The position numbers were made by a program, and so were the translations under genes. A stretch of 64,000 bases of DNA from the NCBI GenBank assembly GCA_009829735.1, contig CM020618.1, positions 37,796,894 to 37,860,893 on the forward strand, written 5' to 3'. Below the pieces are notes generated by a model. That model did not search any database and was not told the DNA's origin. It saw only the letters and a list, made by a program, of their open reading frames with translations. This document shows, piece after piece, positions 51,129 through 62,164 of the stretch. This stretch comes from Pyropia yezoensis (Eukaryota; Rhodophyta; Bangiophyceae; Bangiales; Bangiaceae). Positions within the stretch are counted from its first letter, which is position 1. Each line of letters begins with the position of its first letter.

Positions 51129-51264
51129 CGAACCCTCTCGATTATTATTCTCGGAAGTTCTGTCTGTCACGCCACACGCGCCACGGTGGGAATCATGCTT
51201 CGCCCAGTCCTTGGTGACCTGCGATCACCAGGGGGCCTCCGTAGCCCAGCCACCCAACACCCCT

Positions 51265-52536
51265 CTACAACTTGGACGGCGGCAGCGGAGGCGGAGATGC
51301 GTGCACAATGTCGCGCACCACCGCCGCCGCGCGCTCCTCCCCCACAACCACTGCCACGCCCGGGGTGGCGGCCCCCCCCTTGACCCGGAGGTAGGCCAGC
51401 GCCCACGCTCCCCCCTTCGCCAAGCCCACTACGCTCGTCACCACCCCAGCAGGCTTGTCACCGTCGGCGGCGTCCGCCAGGCGCACCGCATCACCAGGGG
51501 CGACGCCCCCCCCCGCCGGCGCCGCCACGTTCAGTCCGTACAGTGCCAAACGGACGCCGTTATAGGTGCGGAGACGGGCGATGGTCTCCTGGCCGAGATA
51601 GCAGCCCTTGTCCCACGAGACGGCCGCCCACAGGCGGGCGTCTAGCGGATTGGCGTCATCCGTGATCTCCGCCCCAGCCGCGGGCACGCCCGCCCACACG
51701 CGCAGGGCCGCCACCTCGGCGGCGGCCAGCACGGGCAGGCCCGCTGCGCCGCCGTCGCCCCCGTCGGTGGCGGGCAGGCGGGTGAGGAGGCGGAAGCCGG
51801 GCAAGCCCAAGCCACTGCCTGCCAACAGCGCGGTGCCGGCCAGCCAGGGCTCCCCCGCAGCACCCGCCGCCGCGGCCGGCACCGTGTCTGTGCCCGTCAG
51901 GGGCACCCACGCCCCCTCGTCTGGCAGGCTGCCGCCGCCGCCACCCCCCCTAACCGCCGCCAGGTGCTCCGCCACCCCATCCCCCAGCAACGCTGTCAGC
52001 GTGTAGGCGGCGCTCACGTCGGCCAGCTCCACGTCGTCCCCTGGGAAGAGGTACTTGTCAAACCGCGCCATGAGGGCGTCTGCCGACGGGGAGCCCACCA
52101 CCAGCACCTCCTCGTCGGCCACCACCAGCGTCACCACGTCCACCAACCTGCCCGTGTGGGTCGTGAGGGCGGCGGCAATGACCGCCCCAGCGTCGCGGTC
52201 CTTGACCGCCGCGGTGGACTGGTTGTGGAGGAACGCCAGGCGGTCGTCGCCCCGGACGGCGATGACGCACGCCTGCAGGGGGGCAGCCACAGGTGGGGGG
52301 GGGGGAGCGCCTTCACCATCACGAACAACCCGCGCTAGCAGCGCGTCCCCGTCAATGGGCGCCGCCACCGCCGACGGCGAGGGGGAGGGGGACGGGCTGG
52401 TCGTCATAGTGGGTGGGGCCGAAGCGGGGCCACGGCCGTGGCTGCCATGACGGGCAAGCCCCGCGGGGGGGGCAACACACAAGGCACGACGAGTAGAGCG
52501 GGTCAGCGCGCCAGGGGGGGTTGGCAGAAAGGCCAT
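51265..52536 (-). CDS. YgfZ/IBA57-family folate-binding Fe-S cluster protein
   Basis: ATG at 52536 (GCCATGG) gives 423 codons. The N-terminal 45 residues (MAFLPTPPGALTRSTRRAL...) are Arg/Ala/Pro-rich without acids and look like an organelle transit peptide. The body follows the YgfZ/GcvT fold: IAVRGDDRLAFLHNQST, TTHTGRLVDVVTLVVADEEV, FDKYLFPGDDVELADVS and the signature KGCYLGQE (about residues 310-317) followed by TIARLRTYNGVR. The Cys-containing KGCY.GQE motif is diagnostic of the family that helps assemble or repair 4Fe-4S clusters, using tetrahydrofolate. It could be the plastid YgfZ type or mitochondrial IBA57; I cannot tell which. No interruption is seen. Confidence 0.9.
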   Translation of the reverse strand: MAFLPTPPGALTRSTRRALCVAPPAGLARHGSHGRGPASAPPTMTTSPSPSPSPSAVAAPIDGDALLARVVRDGEGAPPPPPVAAPLQACVIAVRGDDRLAFLHNQSTAAVKDRDAGAVIAAALTTHTGRLVDVVTLVVADEEVLVVGSPSADALMARFDKYLFPGDDVELADVSAAYTLTALLGDGVAEHLAAVRGGGGGGSLPDEGAWVPLTGTDTVPAAAAGAAGEPWLAGTALLAGSGLGLPGFRLLTRLPATDGGDGGAAGLPVLAAAEVAALRVWAGVPAAGAEITDDANPLDARLWAAVSWDKGCYLGQETIARLRTYNGVRLALYGLNVAAPAGGGVAPGDAVRLADAADGDKPAGVVTSVVGLAKGGAWALAYLRVKGGAATPGVAVVVGEERAAAVVRDIVHASPPPLPPSKL

Positions 52537-53109
52537 GGCTCCAGGAGGGAGGGTGAGGAAACGGCAAAGGGCAGAGGAGGGTGACACGACGTGTGTGGAC
52601 AGAGCTCGAAGGAGATAGAGCTGGGCGCTCGTCCAACGGTTGATCCCGCGCTTGTGTCTGAATTTGGCCTTGACTCTTTCTTCTCGTGGACACTTGCTTT
52701 GCGCATTACGATGTGTATGCACTCACCGACGAGCATTGCGCTGGAGTCGACGGGCAACCACGTCGTCACACGCCACACACACTGGGTCACATGAACGTAT
52801 GAGCTGTACACACGCGCCACACCTATGAAAGAACCTCTTTCACCGTCTTCCGCACGGCACAAAAGTGGTTTCAAGCTGTAGCAATCATGAGCTCATCGAG
52901 CTTCCCACAGTCATGCTCAGTACATCAGCAACATACGCAGCAGACACCGTCCAACTCTGTCCCCCGAGTCCAAGCCAGCCTGCCACGCCAAGAGCAGTGG
53001 AAGCCGGCACCTGCATCGCTTGCCATTCACGACCGCCCTGCCAGCGGATGGGCAGCCGCTGACATTCCGCCTGGTGCGCCGAGCGCTCGAGGCGGACAAC
53101 CGCGTCGCC
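52537..53109. other. promoter side of YgfZ-like gene
   Basis: About 570 bp lies between two minus-strand genes. The part from 52620 to 52990 is moderate in GC. I see no RNA gene or repeat. Confidence 0.4.
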
Positions 53110-53592
53110 CTACTCGTCACCGGGATTGCCCGTTGCCTGCTCCGTCTTCTGCTGGGAACCGCTTTCCCCCCCACCGCCTGCGTTGGCCACCGTCGGTGCG
53201 AGCAACGGCATGGAGATCACTCCGCCCTGAGCCGCTACCACCCCCCGTGGGCTCCACACCCCCGCCGCCGACGGCTTGGCCACCGTCCACGCCTTGGCCG
53301 ACGACGGCTGCGCCACCACCGGTCCCTCGGATGCAGCGCCCGCCCCCTGCCCCGTAGCTGCTGCTGCAGACGGCGTAGACACTTCGGGGGAGAGGGGCTC
53401 CCAATAGGACATGCCCGTGTCGGGATCGACGTAGTAAGGGTGAGGCGGCAGACCGTCATGCATGCGGCAGTCGCGGCGCTGCAGGTTGGGCGAGCGGGGC
53501 GAGCGGGGAGCACTGCTCGTCATATAGGGTGGGACACCAACGCCGCTATCGGGGGTCACGGGCATTGCCGAGGATGGGCACGGGCGCTCCAT
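53110..53592 (-). CDS. small protein with half-WW-like motif
   Basis: ATG at 53592 gives 160 codons. A Pro/Ser-rich start is followed by PHPYYVDPDTGMSYWEP, which matches the second half of a WW domain (YYxxxxTxxSxWExP). The first conserved Trp is missing, so a canonical WW fold is doubtful. The remaining 90 residues are Ala/Gly/Pro/Val-rich. WW domains bind Pro-rich peptides and this genome is full of those, but binding is only inferred here. It lies in the same direction as the YgfZ-like gene downstream. Confidence 0.5.
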   Translation of the reverse strand: MERPCPSSAMPVTPDSGVGVPPYMTSSAPRSPRSPNLQRRDCRMHDGLPPHPYYVDPDTGMSYWEPLSPEVSTPSAAAATGQGAGAASEGPVVAQPSSAKAWTVAKPSAAGVWSPRGVVAAQGGVISMPLLAPTVANAGGGGESGSQQKTEQATGNPGDE

Positions 53593-54936
53593 GGGAGAAG
53601 ACACAGCGCAGCTACGGACGCCCTGAGGGCGAATAGGGCGTGGGGAGTGTGGGGAGGAAAGGGGGAGAAAGGCTCTTGCTTGGATGCCAACGGCGGCGTG
53701 CCACACGTCGAGTCAGGCGGGCGGGGAGACAAAGGTCGCCAGATATCTAGGTGGCTGGTACAGACCTCCGGGGCGGGGCGGGTGATGGGCCGGCGTAGGG
53801 CTTCAAGTAGAGCAGCGGGTGCAGACGCCTCTGCCTGGGATAGGAGAGCGTGATGGGCGAACAACCTCGCGCTGGGCAATCTGCGCTGCTCTCCCCCGAG
53901 CGCGAAAACGGGTGTGTGTGTGTGCCGAAGGCGTTGGAGATGCGCTCGGTCTGTGAGCCGTGGCAGCTGGAACGGCCTTGCTGCCCACCAGCTCCCTCCA
54001 TCCGCGCCCATTGTGCTGTTTTAGGCGCGTCTGCGGGGGGGCTTCCCGCACCTCCACCCCAAATCGAGGGCGCTCCACGCAAAGGTCAGCGACGCCTTCG
54101 TTCCCCCTCCCCGCTTCAAGCGCGCACGGGGGGGTTACGCTCGGCAAGTGTACCGGTTTGCCCCCCCCCTCCCCCCGCGCCTCAGCGCGCGTCCCAGGCC
54201 TGTCCACATCTCCACCCCGCGTCTGTGGCATCTGTGATCCCCGATCAAGGCCGCTTCACACAGCGACGCTCTCTGCCGCCTGCAGGAGGGGGGGGGGCAG
54301 GGGGGGCCTCTGCGTGCCGCTCGGGGGGGAGTGGGGCGGGGCGCGTGGATCGCGGTGCGGGGCGCGTGGATCGCGGTGCGGGGCGCGTGGATCGCGTCGG
54401 GGCGCGCCTGCGCTGTCCGCCTCGGCTCACACGGGGCACTCTGAGAGTGGCGAGTCGAGAAATCAGATAAATCTGTTGTCTCAGGTGGCCACTCGTACGC
54501 CGCTCGGAGGGGGACAAGCGTTGTTGGAGATCCCGCCGAACAGCTGTTGTCCACTCATGGCGCGAGCCGCGTATCCAGATTAGTGGGTGAGTTTTCGGTG
54601 GTATGTAGTGTAAGTAAATGTTCTGTTCTGTGCCAGTCAACAAGCAGTTGTAATCTAATCGAAATTATCTGACCGTGGTTTTATGCATTGCCTCCTGGTC
54701 GAGCCTGCCAACGTAGACCAGGCTCCGCTGGACAAAGATGCCTTCGGTCTTCCATGCATGTACGGCCGTCACCCCGGCCCACGTGGTTATACCGCCTCCC
54801 CCCCTTCCCCACCCGCCCCTCCCCCCTGCTTCCCGCACTCTGCTTGAAGCCCTCACGAATTTTCCCTCTTGGCACCCACTGACGCTCTCCTATCTGTGTG
54901 TTTCTTGTTTCCGTGCTGGCCGTCCCGGCGGCCGTG
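53593..54936. other. intergenic between divergent WW-like and J-domain genes
   Basis: About 1.3 kb between divergent starts. It contains a 21-bp tandem repeat (54338-54396) and an AT-richer stretch at 54570-54690. A pyrimidine-rich leader (54787-54840) lies just ahead of the J-domain gene. No gene is recognised. Confidence 0.35.
54338..54396. repeat. 21-bp tandem repeat, about 2.8 copies
   Basis: Units of GGGGCGCGTGGATCGCGGTG plus C start at 54338, 54359 and 54380; the third is incomplete. Confidence 0.9.
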
Positions 54937-56223
54937 ATGCACCGGCGGCTGGACGGCGCCGAGGACCCCCCCCCCGGCCGGCCGGCCGTGACTGCGGCCG
55001 ACGGGGCGCTGGTGGTGGTGGAGGCACCCCTCCCCGCCCCCGCCGCCCCTGCCCCTACGTCCATCTCTGACTCGGAGCGTGCGTTTGCGGGCATCCCCCC
55101 CCCTCCGCCTACCCTCGACGCTGTGCCCCTCAATCAGGAGGACGATGAACCCCTCACGGCGTGGCTTGACGCCAACGCCTCGTCGACTGAGACCATTGAC
55201 GCGGGCGGCCAGTCCAGGTCGGGCGTGTCGACGAGCTCCGCGCTGCAGTGGGGCGTCCTGGCCGTCATGGCCGCCATGGCCGCCAACGTGATCAGCTTCC
55301 GCTACTCCCGGGCCACCCGGGGCCGCCCGTCGGGTGGCTCCACCCCAAACCTGTGGACGTCGGGGACGCGGCCCGGCAGCGGCGGCGGGCGTTCCCCATC
55401 GTCTTCAGCTTCGGCGGGCCAGGCGTCGTCGTCGTCCTCTTCCTCCTCCTGGGGCCACCCCTTTTCTCCCTGGATGGGCTCGTCTGGGGACCCCCGCCCG
55501 GACGCCACACCTGGTGCAGCGAGCGCCCGCGCCGACGCCTGGGCCGCCAGCGTCCGCGCCGAGGCGGTCCGCCGGGCGGCCGCACGCGCAGCCGCGGCGG
55601 GCGGCCGCCCCGCGGCGGCGCGCGGCCGCTGGGAGCGGGTCACCACCGTCCGCGGCCCCGACGGGCGGGTGCACACGACGCGGCAGTCGGGGGGGAGCGA
55701 CGACCCGTTCTTCACGGCTGCCGCCGGCGGGTCGCCCTTTCCCGGCGGCCTCCCGGACATGTCGGTCCTGGAGCAGCTGCTCCGGGCGCAGCAGGCGGCG
55801 GCGCGGCGGGCGGGCGGGGGGGGGGCGGGGCTGGGCGACGCGTTCCGGTTTTGGGAGAGCGTGTTTATGGGTCACGTGCCAGGCGGTGGCGGCGGCGGCG
55901 GGCCGCGGGCACGGCCCCGCGACGGGGGTGGTCCCTCCTCCTCCTCCTCGTATGGGGGGGGTGGTGGCGGCGGCGGCGGCGGCGGCTACACGCCCACCCC
56001 CTCGGCCTCACGGCCCGACTATTACGGGGCGCTGGGGGTGACACCCAGCGCGTCCGCCGCGGACCTCCGCGCCGCCTACCTCCGCACCGCCCGCGCCAGC
56101 CACCCCGACACGTACCGGGGGGGGGACGCGGCGGGCGCGGCGGAGCGCTTCCGCCGCGCGTCGGCAGCGTACGAGGTGCTGCGCGACAAGGACCTGCGTG
56201 CCCGGTACGACGCGGGCTTATGA
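54937..56223 (+). CDS. J-domain (DnaJ-like) protein with one membrane helix
   Basis: ATG at 54937 (MHRRLDG) gives 428 codons; the frame upstream has only non-ATG starts. A Pro/Ala-rich N-terminus leads to a hydrophobic helix at about residues 102-121 (LQWGVLAVMAAMAANVISF). An Ala/Arg/Ser/Gly-rich middle follows, and then a J-domain at the extreme C-terminus (about 360-428) with DYYGALGVTPSASAADLRAA, the invariant HPD in ASHPDTY, and AYEVLRDKDLRARYD. The J-domain stimulates Hsp70 ATPase. The membrane helix suggests it recruits Hsp70 to an organelle membrane. No Gly/Phe or zinc-finger region is present, so it is a type III J-protein. The C-terminal position of the J-domain is less common than N-terminal. 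Confidence 0.85.
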   Translation: MHRRLDGAEDPPPGRPAVTAADGALVVVEAPLPAPAAPAPTSISDSERAFAGIPPPPPTLDAVPLNQEDDEPLTAWLDANASSTETIDAGGQSRSGVSTSSALQWGVLAVMAAMAANVISFRYSRATRGRPSGGSTPNLWTSGTRPGSGGGRSPSSSASAGQASSSSSSSSWGHPFSPWMGSSGDPRPDATPGAASARADAWAASVRAEAVRRAAARAAAAGGRPAAARGRWERVTTVRGPDGRVHTTRQSGGSDDPFFTAAAGGSPFPGGLPDMSVLEQLLRAQQAAARRAGGGGAGLGDAFRFWESVFMGHVPGGGGGGGPRARPRDGGGPSSSSSYGGGGGGGGGGGYTPTPSASRPDYYGALGVTPSASAADLRAAYLRTARASHPDTYRGGDAAGAAERFRRASAAYEVLRDKDLRARYDAGL

Positions 56224-57918
56224 GGGGAGGGTGAGGTTGGGAGGGAAGTAGGGAGTCGGGCAGCGATGGGGGTGAGGGTGGGGGCGGCGGGGTGAGGTAA
56301 GCGCCGCGGCGCGACGTGTGCCCGGCGCGGTGGTAGGGGGGGGCGGGGTGGGCGGGTGGGGTAAGGGAAAGTGCACCGGCGCCGCCACTCCTTCCGCCTC
56401 CCCCCCTCACGCCCCTGTGCTCGTGGACTGGGCGCGACGGTTGGCTGGCGCAGCGGGGCGCTCTCGCCCCTGGCAGGCGGGGCCGTCGCCACGTTCTCTC
56501 CCCCCCCCACTTCCCAGTCCCCATGGCACGAGGCACGCGCCGCTGTGCCCGAAAAGGTCCGTCCTCCACCGCGACGCCCTCCATCACGCCGTCACAAGGC
56601 AGGCGCCCGCTCCCGCTGCCAAGAACGTGGCCGGGATCATGCGACGCCCCCATCCCCCCCCACCCACCTTGCCCTCCAAACAGGCTCACTGCCCCGTGTC
56701 CTCAAAGCACGCATGCCGCAGTCCCGGCGGTCTGTCGCAGCGGCGGTCGGTCGTACCCTCCTCTACGACGGATGAGCCGACGACGCGGCGGTCGGTATTC
56801 TCCTCGATAATGGGGGCGCGCCGCCGCTGCCGACGTGTGCCGCTGTCCCGGTCCATCGCGTCCCGCCGACCGGCGGGGGACTCGCTTTCCCGTCTACAGG
56901 CCGCCCTGGCGCATTGATTGCCCCACAGAGTCGCGTGCGTCCCGACCCTCCTCATCCTTTCCCTCGACGATCGCAGTTTGCGATGGCCGCCTCAGACCAG
57001 CCGTCGGCGGCAGTTGAGGACCAGACGCCGATGCAGCGGCTCGTGGGCCGCTGCCTCTGCCATGGTCACGTGCTGAGTGTGGGTAGGGGGAGGGAGAGAT
57101 GGACAGATGTGCTCCCGTCATGGTCCCCTTTTCCCGCGTCGCCGCACCCGCCACCGCCGCCACTGCCACGGCCGCCGCCGCCACCGTCTTCACGGCTCGA
57201 GGCCATTCCCCACCACCGACGAGGCCGCGGCCGCCGCCACCGCGCCCAGAAACGATTACGACGCGCACCGAAACGCTGAACAAGGGACGGTGGGCAGGAG
57301 CGTCTGCCGTGGTGGCTGTCGAAGGCTGCAACCGCCAAGGCCGGTGTCGTCTCTGGCCGTGGAAGGCGGCCGCCCGCGACCGTCCCGCTTCCCCCCACCC
57401 GCCGCGGCCCGCCCACTGGCCACGGGCGCGTGGGCCGAACGGGGCAAAGGCGGCATAGCACCCCTCCCTCCCCTCATATGGAGCGGCGCGGGTACATACT
57501 GGGGGTGTGCCAAGAGATGGTGAGTTTTGCACCCGTTCACTTTCTGCAGAGATGGCTGTTTACTTGGTAGCGTTCCGCGTCTGCCGTGGGTGCACAAGGA
57601 AGCACACGAGGAGCTTGTCTTTAGGATGTTAGTTTAAATACCTAACGGCCAGATCAATGTGCCGGCACAACGCGGGTGGGCTGCAGCGGATCCCACCGCG
57701 GCGCAGCAAGCAGAGCGCCACGCACCTACAGTATTTACAAGGACGCCGCCGCACCGTCGTCCCGAGGACACGACTCCACTCTCGCCCCCTTCCATCCCTC
57801 CCCGACCCTGCCTCCTCCCCTCACCCCGTGCTCCTCCCCCCTCCACCGCCCCTCGGACGTTTCCTCACTTGCTCTCAGTTTTTCTTTTTTTTTTTTTTGC
57901 GCGCCGCCCCCCCCGCCC
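56224..57918. other. 1.7 kb before TruA, possible small exons
   Basis: A plus-strand ATG at 56983 opens a short protein-like stretch (MAASDQPSAAVEDQTPMQRL, then VGRCLCHGHVLSV) that could be a first exon ending before GTAGGG. A minus-strand stretch at 56855-56686 (RRAPIIEENTDRRVVGSSVV) also looks protein-like. I can connect neither to a family. The rest is GC-rich and shows nothing. Confidence 0.25.
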
Positions 57919-59879
57919 ATGGCGTTTCTCCCTCCCGCTCTGGCCGTGCGAGTCCGCCCCCGGCCGGCCCATTGGCGCGCCGCCGCCACCGGCGGCAGCT
58001 GCGGCGGCGGCAGCGGCGGCGGCGTCAGCGGTGGTGGGTGTGGCGGCAGGCCGGCGCCCCGCCCCCGCGTCGCCGCCCACGGCACGGGGGCGGCGGCCCC
58101 GCGTGGCGCGCCACGGCGGCCGCTGCCGCCTGTCGCCGCCGCCGCCGCCGCCGCCGTCGCTACCGCATCTGCCGCTGCGACCGCTGCGGGCGCTGCGGCC
58201 GCCCCAGCGGCGGAAGCTACCAACGCGGCGGCGGCGGCAGCGGCGGCGGCGACCGCCACCGCCGCCGCCACACCCACCCTCGCCGCCGCCGACGCAGCCG
58301 TACCAGCGGCCGACGCGGCGGCAGCGGCGGCAGCACCGCCTACGGCGGCGGCGGCAGCGGCGGCGACGGCGGCGGTAGCAGCGGCAGCGGCAACGACAGC
58401 GCCCGCCACGCCGCCCCCCTCCTCCCCGCCCCAGACCTACACGCTCGCGCTGACCGTCGAGTACGACGGCGCCCGCTTTGCCGGCTGGGAGCGCAAGCCC
58501 ACCCCCACCCGCACCGTGCAGGGCGCCCTCGACGCGGCCGCCACCGCCGTGGCGGGTGTGCCCGTCCGCGTGGGAGGGGCGTCCAAGACCGACGCGGGCG
58601 CCCACGCGGTGGGGCAGGTGGCCGCCTTCCCGCTGCCGCCGCCGCTGCCGCCGCCGTCGCCGCCTCCGCCGCCGGTGCCGTCGATAGAGCGGCGGCCGCC
58701 GGTGCCGCCAGCGGCGGCGGCCGCCGCCGCGGCGACGGCGTTGTCGCCGCCCCGTCCATCTTCGCCACCGCCGCCGCCGCCGCTGCCCCTGCCACCGCCA
58801 CTGCCGTCGGTGGCGGCGGCAGCCGCGGCTGGCTGGCGCTTCCCCCTCCCCCCCCGGCGGCGTCGTCCCCGCCGGGGCGCCGTTGCCGCCCGGGGCGGCG
58901 CCGGTGGCGCCGGGGGGACCCCCCTCCCGCCCCCCCGCCCTGCTCCCCCCCCCCCCCCCCCCCCCCCGCCGGCACGCCCGTCCCCGCCGTGGCGGCCGCC
59001 GCCTGGGCGGCCGCCCTCAACGCCGCCCTCCCCCCCGACGTGCGCGTGACGGGCGCGGCGGTGGCGGCGGCGGGGTGGGACGCCCGCCGGGCAGCCGCGT
59101 GGCGCCGCTACCGGTACACACTCGTTGTTGGGGGACGGGGGCGGGGGGGGGGCGGCGGGGCGGACGGCGTGTGGGTGCGCCACCGCGTGTGGCGGGTGGC
59201 CCCTGCTGACAAGGATGGCGGGGGCGGGCTGGACGTGGCCGCCATGGCCGCCGCCGCGGCCAGCCTGGTGTCCCTGTCCGCGGCGGGGGGCGTGGAGCTC
59301 ACCGCCCTCCGCCGGTCGCGGTCGGCGGCGGCGCACACGCGCATCCGCGTGGCGCACGCGGGGGTGTGGGCGGCGCCGCGGCGGCCGCCGTCAGGGGGGC
59401 TCCCTGGGGAGGTGGCCGGCGACGTGCGCGCCGCGCCGGGGTGGGCGGGGTGGGGAGCGGGGCGCGGTGCGGTGGGGAGGGAGGGGCACGGGGAGCGGGA
59501 GGGGGAAGGGGAGGTGGGGGAGGGCGGTGACGCCGCCGCGGCACCGGCGGCGGCGGCTTCCCCCCCGGCCGGCACCGCTACGACGACCACCACCACCACC
59601 TCCACCACCACCACCACCTCTACTCCCGCCCAGACCATCCACGTGGACCTCGTGGCCGACTGGTACGTGTACGGCTTCATCCGGCTGGCCGTGGCGGGGC
59701 TCGTCGAGGTTGGCCGCCGCTGCGTGACGCCCGCCGCGTTTACCGCCGCCGTCGCCGCGGGCGACCGGCGGGCGTTTCCCTACGCCGCGCCCGCCGCGGG
59801 GCTGTGCCTGATGGAGGTGGGCTACGAGGGGGGGGACGACCCGTGGAGGGGGGGGGGGGGGTGGCGGTGCCCCTCGTGA
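57919..59879 (+). CDS. TruA-family tRNA pseudouridine synthase, frame shift at a C run
   Basis: ATG at 57919 (CCCATGG) opens MAFLPPALAVRVRPRP, a likely organelle targeting start followed by 150 residues of Ala/Arg/Pro low complexity. The TruA fold begins near residue 174: YTLALTVEYDGARFAGWERK, TVQGALDAAATAVAG, and the catalytic-Asp motif SKTDAGAHAVGQVAAF (Asp about residue 225). A Pro/Ala-rich insert of about 120 residues follows, and inside it a run of 23 C (58945-58967) where the frame changes. The second half continues WAAALNAALPPDVRVTGA, AAWRRYRYTLV, HVDLVADWYVYGFIRLAVAG and LVEVGRRCVTPAAF to the stop at 59879. TruA makes pseudouridine at tRNA positions 38-40. The frame change most likely reflects miscounted C residues, so I consider the gene functional. 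Confidence 0.85.
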
Positions 59880-60253
59880 TGCGACGTCGCCCCTCCCCTT
59901 TTTTTATGCCTGCGTGCATAGACGCCAGGTGTGTCTGTTGTGGGTCGTGGTACGGAGAAGCACGACGGGCGTGTGGTGGCTCCCGCCCGTGGCGTCTTGT
60001 CGTCTCGCTCCTGCGCCCCCCTCCCTCCCGCCCGCACACCCCGGCCTCGCCCGCTGTTATTTCTCTCTTCTCCCCTTTCGCGTCGGCCCCGCATTCTTCC
60101 TCGGTGGTGGTACTCCCCTGCTCGGCCTACGCGGAACCCTGCCCCCCCTCTCCCTCTTCCTCCCATGTGGGCCAGCAGCGCCACGCCGGCGTGCCACCCC
60201 CCGCCGTGGCCTTGGCGCTGTCCCCCCGCCCGACGGCCGGCGGTCGCGGCGGC
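59880..60253. other. gap between convergent genes
   Basis: This 374-bp interval is shared by the 3' ends of the TruA gene and the alpha/beta hydrolase. A T run (59901-59907) near the TruA stop may belong to its 3' end. Nothing else is seen. Confidence 0.4.
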
Positions 60254-61575
60254 TCAGCGGGTGGTGGCGCCCTCGGCCGGGGCGCCCGCGGCGCCCGCGC
60301 CCGCCAGGGCGGCCGCCCAAATGAGGTGCGTCGTGGGCGGGTCGGCCACGTCACTGTGGGCGCCCACCAGCTTGCCCCCCAGGCCCGGCTCGATCTCGTC
60401 CACAGCCGCCGACGCGTCGACGTTGACCATCGTGCCGGCGGCACCGCCCAGGTCGTACACCGCGTCCACGCCGCCCAGCACAAGCCGGCGGGGCGGCGCG
60501 GGCTTGTCGTGAGTGGCCCCGACGCGGCCGAGCGGCTCCCCCCCGTAGGCGCGACCGTAAAACCACAGCGCCCCGTCGCGGGTCGAGTAGGTGGCCACCA
60601 CCGGCCCCGCGACGGGGCCGTTGGGCCCCAGCATGGACCCGTACGCCTTGCCCGCGCCGTACGCGCCGGCGGGGACGGCGCCCTGCACCAGCGCCACAGA
60701 GTGGACCTTGGCCGGCAGGGGCGCCGCGCCCGCGCCGCGGCGGGGGCCCACCAGCGCCGACGACACAACGTGGGAGCCCAGCGAGTGGCCCGCGAGGTGG
60801 AACTTTGGCGCCGCCGCCCCCCCCGCGGGGGTGGCGGCCATCAGCTTGGCCAGCAGCCCGCGGACGCCGACGCGGCCAACCACCCGCGCGCGGTGCTGGA
60901 AGCGGCCAAAGAGGGTGAGGATGGCGGTGCGGCGGAGGAGGGCGGCTGTCGCCGCGGTGGTGGCGGCGGTCGCCAGCAGCGTGCCGAGGCCGCGGGACAC
61001 CACCGTCGGCTCGGTCGCGCCCGTGTCCGCCGCCGCGGCCGGCGGCGGCGTGGCGCCCGCGGCGGCAGAGGCGGCGGCGGCGGCGGCGGGGGGGGTTGCC
61101 TTGGCCGCCGCCGCGGCCGTTTCGGCGGTCAGCTCGCGCACGGCTTCCGCAAACGCGTCGCCCGGGTCCATGGTCACCACCGGCTCGTCGTCGTCGTCGT
61201 CGTCCTCACCGCCGACGGCGGCCGCCTTGTCCACCGCCGCCAGCTCCGTCGCCAGCGTTGTGTACGCCTTGCAGAGGCCGTCGGGGAGGGCGGGCGCGAC
61301 GGCCGCCGCGGCACCCGCGGCGGCGCCCGCGTCGACCGCCGCGGCGGCGGCAGCCACCTCAACGGGCGGGTGCACCGCCGCGTCGGCGAGGGCGGAGAGG
61401 GCGCCCTTGAGGGCGGGGCTGTCGCCCACCGCCGCCGCGTCCTCCTCGTTCATGGTACGGACGAGCGTCGTCAGCTCCCGCTTCACCGCCGCTTCCCCCG
61501 ACGCGCCCTCGTGGGTGGCCCGCGCCTCCTCCGCCGTCAGGCCCAGCGACCGGATGACCACGACCGGCTTGTCGC

Positions 61576-61606
<31 letters not shown>

Positions 61607-62164
61607 GCCGAGGAGGGCACCCGCCAGGCGGGCGGTCCACAGCTTGGACGGCCAGTGGACGCCCACCAGCAGCGCCGCAAACGGCTTGCCCGTCTGCGCC
61701 CGCCGCGCTGCGTCGGCGGCGGCCAGGTCGGCCGTGTCGTCGGCCATGGCGCCCAGCCACCGCTGGTAGCTGTCGTCCACGTCCCCCTCGTCCGTGTTGT
61801 ACCCGTGGGAGGAGATGAAGACGTCGGTGTAGGGGCAGTCGGGGGCGGCGAGCGCCCGCGCCAGCGCGTCGGAGCGGAAGGTGCCGTCGGGCTCGGCCTT
61901 TTCCTTCCCGTCCCGCCCGTAGCGGACCAGGTGGTAGTGCACGCCGGGGCGGGCCGCCCCCTTGACCGGGATGGTCGTCATTGCCGACTTGCCACCCCCG
62001 CTCGCGGCAGCGGCAGCGGCAGCGTCAGCGGCGGCCGGCGGTATCGCTTGCGAGACGTCGGTGGTGGCGCCGGCGGTGGTCTTTTTGTTCCGGGGCGAGG
62101 TCCCCGACGCCGCCTTAGCCCGTGGTGCACGATCGCCGCGGAAGCACGCACTAAATACGCCCAT
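60254..62164 (-). CDS. alpha/beta-hydrolase fold protein, probably membrane-anchored
   Basis: ATG at 62164 gives 636 codons starting MGVFSACFRG, a Gly2/Cys pattern typical of proteins that are myristoylated and palmitoylated. The core shows VHYHLVRYGRDGKEK, DVFISSHGYNTDEGDVDDSY (HG turn, about residue 120), LLVGVHWPSKLW, and the nucleophile elbow FHLAGHSLGSHVVSSAL with GHSLG at about 459-463. Possible acid and His partners are in VYDLGG and LVGAHSDVADPP. A long Ala-rich insert (about 270-410) with an acidic run (EDDDDDDEP) separates the two halves, and a SDSDSDSDS run lies near 190. The pattern fits lipase/esterase-like hydrolases of unknown substrate. Start and stop are clear and no break is seen. 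Confidence 0.75.

Noticed and set aside
54898-54936. Upstream non-ATG extension of the J-domain protein (FLVSVLAVPAAV)
   Set aside because: It starts at GTG and reads like leader; ATG at 54937 is the sensible start, though a spliced upstream exon cannot be excluded.
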